A DNA stretch of 64,000 bases from Georgenia satyanarayanai (GTDB taxonomy: Bacteria; Actinomycetota; Actinomycetes; Actinomycetales; Actinomycetaceae), in contig NZ_JAMBNZ010000002.1 in NCBI RefSeq assembly GCF_023715365.1, positions 1 through 64,000 of the forward strand, given 5' to 3'. The translations under genes were made by a program, and so were the position numbers. Shown in pieces: positions 15,318 to 23,185 of the stretch. Within the stretch, counting starts at the first letter, position 1; the number at the start of each line of letters is the position of its first letter. The notes under the pieces were generated by a model that saw only the letters and a program-made list of their open reading frames with translations, was not told the DNA's origin and made no database searches.

Positions 15318-15917
15318 TCAGGAGGGTTGGAACGCCCAGTGCCAGGGCTCGCGCGGGGTGTCCTCGACGAACCCGAAGCGTGCGGCGTTGGTCCGCATCC
15401 ATGCCTGCGCCGGGGCGTCCAGGTCCAGGTCCACGGCCATTCCCCAGCCGTGCTGGCTGGTGCCCGGCTTGGCACCCAGGCCGCCCTGGGAGTACAGGCC
15501 CTTGCGCCGCACGACGTCGACCTGCACGTCGTAGGAGCGATAGGAGTCGGTGACCCCGATGGCCACGCCGTCGCCCGCAGCTGCGGACAGGAGCTCCTCG
15601 AAGGACTGGGCGGCGGGCGCCCACAGCCTGTGGCCGGTGGTTCCCACCGGTTCGAGAGCCTCACGCGGGATGCGACCGTTGCCGTACGCCGCGAGATCGA
15701 CCGGCACGCCGTCAACGTTGACCCGGAACCCGGACCCTCCGAGGTTGGAGGTGCCGGCAGCCGAAGTCGGGACAGCGTCGGCGACGGCGCCGGCGAGGAC
15801 CTCGGAGAATACCGTGGCAGAGCCCGCAGCCGGCTGCGCGCGTGGTGGGACGGAGAGCGAGCCGAGGGTCGCCTCGATCCGCGCGATGCGCTGTGAGATG
15901 GCGAGGATCCCGTCCAC
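15318..15917 (-). CDS. VanY/M15-family D,D-carboxypeptidase-like protein
   Basis: A 199-residue protein. The C-terminal half is an M15 peptidase (LAS) domain with the zinc and catalytic motifs SQHGWGMAVDLDL (SxHxxGxAxD) and EPWHWAF, and the substrate-binding DSYRSYDVQ. The family trims D-Ala or L-Ala-D-Glu bonds in cell wall. There is no signal peptide. Instead the N-terminus (ILAISQRIARIEATLGSL) is a short amphipathic helix like those of flagellum-associated wall hydrolases in some actinobacteria, though no flagellar gene is visible nearby. The GTG start has an adequate upstream GGAG. The 294 bases upstream of it (15918-16211) contain nothing I can support. Confidence 0.75.
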   Translation of the reverse strand: MDGILAISQRIARIEATLGSLSVPPRAQPAAGSATVFSEVLAGAVADAVPTSAAGTSNLGGSGFRVNVDGVPVDLAAYGNGRIPREALEPVGTTGHRLWAPAAQSFEELLSAAAGDGVAIGVTDSYRSYDVQVDVVRRKGLYSQGGLGAKPGTSQHGWGMAVDLDLDAPAQAWMRTNAARFGFVEDTPREPWHWAFQPS

Positions 15918-16211
15918 CGAAACTCCGTTCGTCGCCTACGACGTCCTATCGGCACGTGCCGGCCTCTCATGAGCGAAGGACCGCTGCCTGCCTCACCGGC
16001 GCCGTGCTCCTTGTCATCGGTCCCTACATACCTGCCGCGCTGCTCGGCGGCACCTGTTGATGCTCCGTGGCGGCTACCGCTGCTAAGTCATGCCGGCGTG
16101 GGCTGCGCTAACGTCCGCTGGAGGATCCTTCAATGGAGCGCGCGAGTCGCGCACCTGGTTCGGCAGTCGACGAGGCACGTAGTGCGTCACTGGCACGGAT
16201 TGGACGGATCG

Positions 16212-16541
16212 TCAGCGCCGAGCCTTCACATCCGCGTCCCACAAAACGCGAAGCTCGGATGCGAAGCCGACGTCGTCGCCGCCGGGCTCCAGCCCATAGT
16301 GATCACGCAACTCGGCGCTGATGCGCGCCGCGATCTCGTCCGGCTTCCTGTGGTGTGCGAGGAGGGCGACGACGGGCCCGAGTAGGCAGTCCCACTCGTC
16401 GTCCGGCTGCTCGTCCGGGGCATGGCTCCCCGCAGAAGCCCAGGCGTCGAGCCGTCGCCTCACCTCGTCGATCCGCCACTGAGTGGCTCGTCGTTGCTGG
16501 CGAGAGGGTGCCTCCTCGCTCGCGGATAGCTCCATGCTCAC
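16212..16541 (-). CDS. Hypothetical protein, 109 residues
   Basis: A small acidic, helical, soluble protein with no signal peptide or membrane span. The C-terminal half (VVALLAHHRKPDEIAARISA, then LRDHYGLEPG) resembles small proteins of unknown function found singly in actinobacterial accessory regions. The GTG at 16541 has AGGG five bases upstream, and the ATG at 16535 is also possible. Codon bias at third positions is weaker than in the housekeeping genes of the window. I cannot assign a function. Confidence 0.6.
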   Translation of the reverse strand: MSMELSASEEAPSRQQRRATQWRIDEVRRRLDAWASAGSHAPDEQPDDEWDCLLGPVVALLAHHRKPDEIAARISAELRDHYGLEPGGDDVGFASELRVLWDADVKARR

Positions 16542-16637
16542 AGGACCCTATCGGTGGCCACCAGCAGGAGTGAGTCCGGGCCGAGGGACGGTCTCGGCGG
16601 AGGATCGATGTGCGGGACATGAACGCTTCGCTGGCCA

Positions 16638-17084
16638 TCAGGGCGCCGAGAGGAGGCGCTGAACCGCATCTGCAAGCTCCGCCACTGAACGCTCACCATT
16701 CAGCTCGACTGTCGCACCTCGCCGCAGCAACGGCTCGACTGTCTCGACGTAGTTCGCTACCTCCCCCGCTTCCACTTCCGACTTGCCATAGGGGTTGTTC
16801 GTCCGAGACCTCAATCGCTGCAGCAGCACCTGGAGCGGTGCGCTGAGCAGAACCACATGATCGAACCGGTCATAGAACTGGCCTTGGTTATCCACGGTGC
16901 CGGACACGACGACATCACGATGATCGGCCAGGAGCTGAGACATCCGGGGGTCATCCCACGTGCCATCCGGGAGCGTCCATCCGCCGTAGTCGGTGTCGAC
17001 GACGACGTGGCCGCGCCGCTCTAGTGCTTCGAGCACGGTCGACTTCCCGCTGCCCGACATCCCGGTTACGAGAACTCTCGCCAC
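16638..17084 (-). CDS. P-loop nucleotide kinase-like protein
   Basis: A 148-residue protein beginning almost immediately with a Walker A motif (GMSGSGKST) and a short strand before it (ARVLVTG). Further features are VVDTDYGGW, DHVVLLSAP and an arginine-rich lid (LLQRLRSRTNNPYGKS). This is the pattern of small shikimate/adenylate-kinase-like AAA_18 proteins. The substrate cannot be told from the sequence. The GTG start at 17084 places the P-loop at residue 8 as expected; no strong ribosome site is seen. It lies in the accessory stretch between copRS and pup. Confidence 0.7.
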   Translation of the reverse strand: MARVLVTGMSGSGKSTVLEALERRGHVVVDTDYGGWTLPDGTWDDPRMSQLLADHRDVVVSGTVDNQGQFYDRFDHVVLLSAPLQVLLQRLRSRTNNPYGKSEVEAGEVANYVETVEPLLRRGATVELNGERSVAELADAVQRLLSAP

Positions 17085-17236
17085 GATCGCGACTGTAGTG
17101 CCGACTTCTCGCACCGGCGAGTGTCTGGGTTCGGCGAATGCCTCCGGTTGACGATCCCCCGGTGGAGCGTCGTCTGGACCCCTCGACTCGCGCAGCTCGC
17201 CCGGCGCGCCACGGCGAATTGCCCTGTAGGTCAGCG

Positions 17237-17845
17237 TCAGAGGCGAGCCCAGAACGGTGGGCGGTCGTCCCAATTCCCAAGGTCGGGTTCCAATCCGGGG
17301 ATATGAATGTTCGGATCCTCTCCCAGGATGAGGATATGTAGCCGTCTCGGTAGCCGCGCGATTCGGTTTTGCCACGCATCGCTGGCTAGTAGACGGCGAA
17401 TAGCCCTCGATCGGAGCGACCGAGGCGGCGCTAGGTAGCGCAGGTGCGGCTGTTCCGACACCCACTTCCAGGTACGCCCTCGGACGTCGGTGAGCTGGAG
17501 AACGACCCGAGAATCATCGTTCAGGGCGTTCATGGTGCCCTCGGGCAGTTGTTCAACGCGCTTCTCGTGCGCATCGATGCGAGCAAAGTCCAGCGCTGAG
17601 AGCGGGCTCGGTTCCAGAACCATCACATCCCTGACAGGCCAGTCGCTGGGGTTCGCAATGGTCAGCCGCCCGCCCTGACGAACCCGATGGTCCAGTTGGT
17701 CGTGCACGGGAGTCCAGATTTCGGTAATCCTCGCCCACACCTTTTCGGCGTGGCGGCGCTTTTGCAGGACTTGGCTGATGGGGTAGGCCGCCACGATTAC
17801 CGTCACGGCTACGCCGATCAGCATGTAGACGAGGTTCTCGTTCAT
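17237..17845 (-). CDS. Hypothetical membrane-anchored protein
   Basis: A 202-residue protein with a single N-terminal membrane span (VYMLIGVAVTVIVAAYPIS), a basic segment (QKRRHAEK), then a soluble domain of about 150 residues with no motif I recognise (RLTIANPSDWPVRDVMVLEP; VVLQLTDVRGRTWKWVSE). The strand-rich central part resembles single-domain sensor or adaptor folds, but that is a guess. The ATG at 17845 is chosen because the membrane helix directly follows. The 280 bases upstream (17846-18125) contain no supported gene. Confidence 0.6.
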   Translation of the reverse strand: MNENLVYMLIGVAVTVIVAAYPISQVLQKRRHAEKVWARITEIWTPVHDQLDHRVRQGGRLTIANPSDWPVRDVMVLEPSPLSALDFARIDAHEKRVEQLPEGTMNALNDDSRVVLQLTDVRGRTWKWVSEQPHLRYLAPPRSLRSRAIRRLLASDAWQNRIARLPRRLHILILGEDPNIHIPGLEPDLGNWDDRPPFWARL

Positions 17846-18125
17846 GAGGTCAGTGTCTCTGCTTCGTCCATCCACCATCTGCGACACGGGGTGATCCACA
17901 CTTCGGGACTGTTCCCGAGCACGATCGCCCTCGAGCGTCTCTAGGCGGGCGGCGCCTGAGACCGGTGTACCGCAAGGGCAAACTCCAGCGAGCCTTCCCG
18001 CCGCTGCCGCGCGAATCCGTCCGCAGTCGACGTCACGGACGGCGGCATGACCGCCCGGCACGTCGCCCTGATGAGGAGGACGCGCATCCAAGCCCAGGGA
18101 AGCTGTGAACTGGGAGCATGTCCCC

Positions 18126-18383
18126 ATGCGTAACAAGCGGAAGACACCGAGAATGCTGACTGAGGGACGCTGGTGGCAGTGGGGGCTTCTGCATGCCTCT
18201 TGGTTCGCGGTCTTTATATTCGTCAGCATGTCGCTGCTCGACGGTGGGCCTTCAGTCGCGCGTGCGATCGGGAGTTTCGGCGGGGGGATCGTGTTCGGCG
18301 CTTGGTCCGCGTTGTCCGCCGCATGGTTCATGAAGAGGAATGGCCGAGCCGCGGAACGCTCGTCAGCACCCGATTCCGACTGA
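18126..18383 (+). CDS. Small two-span membrane protein
   Basis: An 85-residue protein with a basic N-terminus (RNKRKTPRM), two hydrophobic segments (HASWFAVFIFVSMSLL and IVFGAWSALSAAWFM) and a polar C-terminus. The ATG at 18126 has GGGAG 8 bases upstream; an upstream GTG at 18105 does not. No family recognised. It stands alone in the accessory region. Confidence 0.55.
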   Translation: MRNKRKTPRMLTEGRWWQWGLLHASWFAVFIFVSMSLLDGGPSVARAIGSFGGGIVFGAWSALSAAWFMKRNGRAAERSSAPDSD

Positions 18384-18757
18384 CGCGATGCGGCCGCGAC
18401 ACTGACCTCGCACCTCACGGAACCTGTCGGTGGAGGCGCCGGCGCGTGCTCGGCGGTTGGGACCTCCGAGCTCATCGGCATGGCCGCGCGCCGAGCCGGA
18501 GCCCGACCATTGCAGTTGGGTGCACCCAATGTGCACCCCTGAAGGGGCCTAACCGCTGCTGCACCAAGTCCCATGCTCGTGCGTAGTCGGAATGTGTGGC
18601 ACAGCGCCTGAACCTGCCGTAACACGTCGGTCGGCCCAGCCGATTGACGTGTTGCGAAGACCCGATTCTCTGGCCCGCGTCCCTCTGTGGCGGAGCTGCG
18701 AGAAGTCTGGGGTCATCAGCGTTGATCATCCCGCAAGACGAACGGTCATCGGACCGC
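18384..18757. other. Gene-free stretch with two inverted repeats
   Basis: I find no gene in these 374 bases. They contain a perfect 14-bp palindrome TTGGGTGCACCCAA (18516-18529) followed by a second GTGCACCC. A hairpin-forming repeat lies at 18621-18653, where AACACGTC and TCGGC pair with GCCGA and GACGTGTT across short bulges. These could be operators, a terminator or a scar of past integration. No integrase gene is present. Confidence 0.4.
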
Positions 18758-18985
18758 TCACGGGGCGATCTCGGGGCTCCCACCCTGACGCGGGTTCGAA
18801 ACAGCCCTTCGCGATTTCACCTCTCGGGCAAGTGTCGCCGCCGCGATCCCGAGACCTGCAAGGGGTATCAAGATCCCTGCCAAGTTCGGTGGATCCTGCG
18901 TCGCGAAGAAGACAAGTGAGGCAGCAAGCGCCAACATTCCGGCGCAGAGAAGAACGAGCCTTGCGTTGGATGGACGAGGACTCAT
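18758..18985 (-). CDS. Small two-span membrane protein
   Basis: A 75-residue protein with two hydrophobic helices (LVLLCAGMLALAASLVFFAT and LAGILIPLAGLGIAAATLA) separated by a short polar turn, and a basic tail. The start is supported by GGGGGA 6-7 bases before the ATG. No family recognised; it has no obvious operon partner. Confidence 0.55.
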   Translation of the reverse strand: MSPRPSNARLVLLCAGMLALAASLVFFATQDPPNLAGILIPLAGLGIAAATLAREVKSRRAVSNPRQGGSPEIAP

Positions 18986-19517
18986 GGTGCATCCCCCGGG
19001 GCGACGAATGTTGCAGAAGTCTGGACAGTGCGTGCTTCATTCACAGCATCCAGCGAAGCGCGCGACCGTCGCGGGACTCGCGTGACGGATTGTGCCATGT
19101 CTCCCTCTCGATCGTTCCCGCGTTGCACGTGCCGCCAACGTAGCGACTTATCGGGCATCCGTCTCCCGTTTGCCATATCCCCGTCGTGCCCAGTGGCGTT
19201 GAACAGCCATCAAGGTCGTGTCGTGCCCGCGTCGGCCCTGCGTCCCATAAAGGGAACCCCTACCGGCCTTGTGCCTCGCTGGGCTGGTGCGACCTACGGT
19301 GTAGATAGAGGACAGTCCCGCATGACCCGTCCGTTGATGTGTCCCGGTGAGGGGGCGCTGACCGACAGCTCCTCGACTCACGTTCCGCCAAGCCAACATG
19401 CCCGAGTCCGTGCCCTCCGTGACGGGAGGCTGCTGCACGGTCGCAAATGATCCAGCTGCTCGCACCAGCGACGATGCGAACTAGGATCGACGGGTAGTCG
19501 AGAAGGAGGTAGCCACC
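18986..19517. other. Intergenic region with the pup promoter
   Basis: About 530 bases without a gene I can support. Several overlapping frames are open, but they lack ribosome sites and normal codon bias. At the right end a likely -10 hexamer TAGGAT (19482-19487) and a strong ribosome site AAGGAGG precede pup. Confidence 0.5.
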
Positions 19518-19715
19518 ATGGCCCGTCAGGAGCAGCAGCGCCGGAGCGAGCGCGAGCCGGAGGAGCCGACGCCGCCGCCGCTGCCCGCACCCACCGGGGC
19601 GAGCGCGCAGGCGCAGAGCGCCGAGCTGGACGACCTCCTCGGGGAGATCGACTCCGTCCTCGAGACGAACGCCGAGTCCTTCGTGCGCGGGTTCGTGCAG
19701 AAGGGCGGGCAGTGA
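19518..19715 (+). CDS. pup: Prokaryotic ubiquitin-like protein Pup
   Basis: A 65-residue, mostly disordered, Glu/Pro-rich protein with the conserved C-terminal helix region LDDLLGEIDSVLETNAE and the terminus FVQKGGQ. The final Gln means it must be deamidated by Dop before PafA can ligate it to lysines of target proteins. AGAAGGAGG lies just upstream of the ATG. pafA follows with a 4-base overlap. No dop, mpa/arc or prcBA gene is present beside it in this window, unlike the usual mycobacterial arrangement. Confidence 0.97.
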   Translation: MARQEQQRRSEREPEEPTPPPLPAPTGASAQAQSAELDDLLGEIDSVLETNAESFVRGFVQKGGQ

Positions 19716-21094
19716 GCCTCGCTCCCCGCATCGTCGGCATCGAGACCGAGTACGGGATCACGGTTGACGGTGCGCGCCGTCCGGAGAGTGGCCCGCCGAT
19801 CGGTGCTGACGAGGCCGCTCGCTACCTCTTCCGCAAGGTCGTCGAGTGGGGCCGCTCCTCCAACGTCTTCCTCCGCAACGGCGGCCGGCTCTACCTCGAC
19901 GTCGGCTCCCACCCCGAGTACGCGACGGCGGAGTGCGACGACGTGCGTGACGTCGTCGTCCAGGACCGGGCCGGTGAGGCGATCCTCATCGACCTCGCCG
20001 AGGACGCGACCGCGCGGCTGGCCGAGGACGGCATCGGCGGGCGCGTCCACCTGCTGAAGAACAACGTCGACTCCGAGGGCAACGCCTTCGGCTGCCACGA
20101 GAACTACCTCCTGCGCCGGCGCCGCGACTTCCAGCGGACCGTCGACCAGCTCGTCCCCTTCTTCGTCACCCGCCAGATCCTTACCGGCGCCGGTGCGGTC
20201 CGCCAGACCACGGGCGGGGCGACGTACTGCTTCTCCCAGCGGTCGGAGCACCTGTGGGACGCGATGAGCTCCGCGACCACCCGCTCCCGGCCGATCATCA
20301 ACTCCCGCGACGAGCCGCACGGGGACCCCGACCTCTACCGCCGCCTGCACGTCATCTCCGGTGACTCCTCGGTGGCCGAGACGACGACGCTCCTCAAGCT
20401 CGGCATGACGGCGCTGCTCCTCGACCTCGTCGAGTCCGGCAAGCGGGTGGACGACCTCCTCCTCGCCGACCCGATGCGCGCCATCCGCGACGTCTCGCGT
20501 GACCTCACCGCCACCACCCCGCTCGAGCTCGTCTCCGGTCGCCGCCGCAGCGCCCTGGAGATGCAGGAGGAGTACCTCGAGCGGGTCCTCGCGCACACCT
20601 CCGGCATGAGCCTGCGCCCCGTGGAGCAGCAGGTGCTCGAGCTGTGGGAGCGCGGGCTGCGCGCCCTGCGCACCGGGGACCACTCGCTCGTCGACACCGA
20701 GCTCGACTGGGCCATCAAGCAGCGTCTCGTCGAGCGCTACCGCACGAGCAGCGGCGCGGGGCTCGCCGACGTGCGCGTCGAGCGGCTCCTCCTCGCCTAC
20801 CACGACATCTCGCCCACCGACGGGCTGGCCGAGAAGCTGCGGGCCCGCGGGCTCATGGCGCGCGTGGCGACGGACGAGGAGATCGCCGCCGCGCGGACCA
20901 CGCCGCCGCAGACCACCCGCGCCAAGCTCCGCGGGGACTTCGTCGCGGCCGCGCAGGAGCGCCGCCGTGACCACACCGTCGACTGGGTCCACCTCAAGCT
21001 CAACGACGCCTCCCAGCACACCGTGCTCTGCAAGGACCCGTTCGCGAGCAGCGACGAGCGGGTGGCGGCCCTCATCGCGGCGATGGGGGCCTGA
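19712..21094 (+). CDS. pafA: Pup--protein ligase PafA
   Basis: A 460-residue carboxylate-amine ligase related to glutamine synthetase. It activates the C-terminal Glu of Pup with ATP and links it to substrate lysines. The N-terminal PRIVGIETEYGIT holds the Mg-ATP glutamates. HCE-like GCHENYLLRR, TGAGAVRQTTGGATYCFSQR and the C-terminal VDWVHLKLND are characteristic. Length matches the family. The GTG start overlaps the pup stop, so the two are coupled. An FKBP-type isomerase gene follows directly, as in other actinobacteria. Confidence 0.96.
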   Translation: MSLAPRIVGIETEYGITVDGARRPESGPPIGADEAARYLFRKVVEWGRSSNVFLRNGGRLYLDVGSHPEYATAECDDVRDVVVQDRAGEAILIDLAEDATARLAEDGIGGRVHLLKNNVDSEGNAFGCHENYLLRRRRDFQRTVDQLVPFFVTRQILTGAGAVRQTTGGATYCFSQRSEHLWDAMSSATTRSRPIINSRDEPHGDPDLYRRLHVISGDSSVAETTTLLKLGMTALLLDLVESGKRVDDLLLADPMRAIRDVSRDLTATTPLELVSGRRRSALEMQEEYLERVLAHTSGMSLRPVEQQVLELWERGLRALRTGDHSLVDTELDWAIKQRLVERYRTSSGAGLADVRVERLLLAYHDISPTDGLAEKLRARGLMARVATDEEIAAARTTPPQTTRAKLRGDFVAAAQERRRDHTVDWVHLKLNDASQHTVLCKDPFASSDERVAALIAAMGA

Positions 21095-21095
21095 C

Positions 21096-21953
21096 GTGCT
21101 CCGCCTGCGTGCGCTCGTCGCCGCCCTTCTCGCCGTCCTCGTCCTCGCCGGCTGCTCGGAGGAGCCGGAACCTCCTGTCGAGGAGCCGCCGACCATCGCC
21201 GTCACCGGCGCCTTCGGCCGCCCACCCGTCGTGAGCTTCGACGCGCCGCTGGAGCTGACCGAGGAGGACACCGAGGTGCTCGTCGAGGGGGAGGGGCGCG
21301 AGCTGCGCGACGGCGGGCCCGCGCTCATCGCGCTGAGCGCCTACGACGGCGACACCGGCGAGCCGCTCCCCGATCGCGGCACCGGCACCGCCCGCACCCT
21401 GCTCCTCACCCCCGAGCAGGTTGGCGAGGACGTCCACCCGCTCCTCGTCGGCACCCCCGAGGGCAGCCGCCTGCTCGTCACCCAGCCCGTGAGCGCCGAC
21501 GACGGCGAGCGGATGCTCGTCCTCGTCATCGACGTCCTCCACACCGTCGCCCAGGGGGAGGAGCTCGAGCCGGAGGAGGGGATGCCCGCCGTCGCGCAGG
21601 ACAACGACGGCGTGACGATCTCCCTGCCCGACAGCGACCCTCCGTCCGCGCTCGAGGTGGACACCGTCATCCGCGGCGACGGGCGCCAGGTGGCTCCCGG
21701 GCAGGCGATCACGGTGCAGTACCAGGCCGTCACGTGGCCCGGCGGCGACATCTACGACTCGACGTGGGCCGACGGCCAGGTGCCGCGCACGATCCTCGTC
21801 AACGACACCTTCACCGGCCTGCGCGACGGGCTCGTCGACCAGACGGTCGGCTCGCGCGTGCTCGTCGTCGTCCCCCCGGAGCTGGGCAACGGGACGCAGA
21901 CGCTCGTCTTCGCCGTCGACATCCTCGCCGCCTCCGACGTCGAGCCGAACTAG
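21096..21953 (+). CDS. FKBP-type peptidyl-prolyl isomerase lipoprotein
   Basis: A 285-residue lipoprotein. The signal ends in VLVLAGCSEE. The mature part has two domains: an N-terminal FKBP-like region without obvious catalytic residues, and a C-terminal FKBP domain (about residues 190-280) with VQYQAVTWPGGDIYDSTWA and VGSRVLVVVPPELGNG. It likely assists folding of exported proteins. The GTG at 21096 is 1 base after the pafA stop and gives a proper signal peptide. The region after it (21954-22156) holds no intact gene, only a minus-strand frame with a few dozen plausible codons ending at a TAG. Confidence 0.85.
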   Translation: MLRLRALVAALLAVLVLAGCSEEPEPPVEEPPTIAVTGAFGRPPVVSFDAPLELTEEDTEVLVEGEGRELRDGGPALIALSAYDGDTGEPLPDRGTGTARTLLLTPEQVGEDVHPLLVGTPEGSRLLVTQPVSADDGERMLVLVIDVLHTVAQGEELEPEEGMPAVAQDNDGVTISLPDSDPPSALEVDTVIRGDGRQVAPGQAITVQYQAVTWPGGDIYDSTWADGQVPRTILVNDTFTGLRDGLVDQTVGSRVLVVVPPELGNGTQTLVFAVDILAASDVEPN

Positions 21954-22156
21954 CCGGCACCCGCGGGATGTCCCCGGGGCGGGGGTCGACCTCCTTGAGC
22001 GGGTCCGCGTCGAGGAGGATGCGCTACGTCGCGGGCAGCGTGCGGGACTGGCTCGGCACTGGCGCCGTGAGGGCGAGGCGGGGCCCGTCCGGCACCGGGT
22101 CGGTACGCAGCCGGCCGTAGGTGAGGACGTCGACCCGCTCGCCGGGCGGTCACGCT

Positions 22157-22963
22157 GTGCCAACCCACTGGGAGCAGACCAACGCCGTCATGCAGCGCAA
22201 CCGGCGCGTCGGCACCTCGATGTCCGGGATCGCGGCCTTCGCCGACAACCACGGCCTGGACACCGTGAGGGAGTGGATGGACGAGGGCTACCGGCTCGTC
22301 CGGGCGTGGGACACCGAGCTCTCCGAGACGCTCGCCGTGCGCGAGTCGATCCGGACGACGACGGTCGAGCCGTCCGGCACGGTGAGCATCGTCGCCGGCG
22401 TCTCCCCGGGCGTGCACTGGGCGCCGGGTGGCACGTACTTTAACCGGGCGATCCGCTTCCGCAACGAGGACCCGCTCGTCACGCTCTTCCGGGCGGCCGG
22501 TTACCGTGTCGAGCCGGCGGTGGAGGACCCGACGGGCACCTCGGTCATCTTCTTCCCGGTGAAGTCGGCTGCGCGCCGCTCGGAGAAGGATGTGCCGCTG
22601 CGGGAGAAGGCCGAGCTCGCGGCTCTCGCGCAGGCGTACTGGTCGGACAACTCGGTGTCCGTCACGCTGTCCTTCGACCCGGAGAGCGAGGGCGAGCAGG
22701 TCGGGGAGGTGCTGCGCGACTTCTCCGGACGGCTCAAGACGGCGTCCTTCCTGCCGCAGGGCAACTTCGTCTACCCGCAGATGCCGTACACGCAGATCAC
22801 TGCGGAGGAGTACGAGGCGGCCACCAGGTCACTGATCCCGGCCTTCCTCGACGCCGTCTACGACGGTGACATGGAGACGATCGACGCGATCGGTGAGGCC
22901 TTCTGCGACACCGGCGACTGTGAGCTCGACGAGATCAAGATCAACGCCGAGTTCGCCTCCTGA
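22157..22963 (+). pseudogene. 5'-truncated adenosylcobalamin-dependent ribonucleotide reductase
   Basis: The frame encodes the C-terminal third of an RTPR-type class II reductase. It begins at THWEQTNAVMQRNRRVGTS, then TTVEPSGTVSIVAGVSPG, FFPVKS and a terminus with two cysteines (CDTGDCELDEIKINAE). Full-length enzymes of this type are above 700 residues; here about 268 remain, and the catalytic Cys, substrate-binding region and cobalamin-contacting half are absent. Codon use within the remnant still looks normal and there is no internal stop, so the loss may be recent. The sequence left of about 22150 is unrelated, marking a deletion or recombination junction. It cannot be a working enzyme alone. 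Confidence 0.8.
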
Positions 22964-22971
22964 CGTCGAGT

Positions 22972-23003
22972 GGCCCGGCCGCCGGTGAGCCGGCGGCTGG
23001 GCC
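22972..23003. terminator. Terminator hairpin after the reductase remnant
   Basis: GGCCCGGCCGCCGG pairs with CCGGCGGCTGGGCC across TGAG, with one mismatch. It lies 9 bases after the stop codon and also just beyond the end of the minus-strand small gene. Confidence 0.8.
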
Positions 23004-23005
23004 GC

Positions 23006-23183
23006 TCAGGCCCGGTGATCGTCGGGATCCGCCGGATCGTTGTCGCTCTTCGACCACGCGCCCGCCGGGATCGCTCCGACGGCGGCACCAAAAGCGACGC
23101 CCACGCCGATCATCGCCCAGCTGTCCAGGACCAGTGACAGCGCGACACCGACGGGCAGCCCGAGGGCGGTCGGTCTCCTTCAC
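23006..23183 (-). pseudogene. Frameshifted small membrane-protein gene
   Basis: On the minus strand a GTG with AAGGAG inside its first codons (VKETDRP) lies 2 bases after the stop of the AlkD-like gene. A second frame continues as ALGLPVGVALSLVLDSWAM, then VGVAFGAAVGAIP and an acidic tail DNDPADPDDHRA before TGA at 23006-23008. The two parts are out of frame (178 bases in total). The protein pattern resembles short glycine-rich two-helix membrane proteins of actinobacteria. A one-base sequencing error is an alternative to true decay. Confidence 0.35.
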
Positions 23184-23185
23184 GC

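Noticed and set aside
16133-16321. 62-residue frame with a fair ribosome site
   Set aside because: Arg-rich product lying antisense to a better-supported 109-residue gene.
17846-18625. Apparent N-terminal extension of the 17.2-17.8 kb membrane protein
   Set aside because: It lacks coding character, and the ATG at 17845 directly precedes the membrane helix.
18781-18810. GGTTCGAA sequence resembling a tRNA T-loop
   Set aside because: No acceptor, D or anticodon stem can be built around it, and it lies in a small coding region. I found no tRNA, rRNA or CRISPR array in the window.
19028-19465. Two overlapping frames on opposite strands before pup
   Set aside because: Neither has a ribosome site, recognisable domains or typical codon bias.
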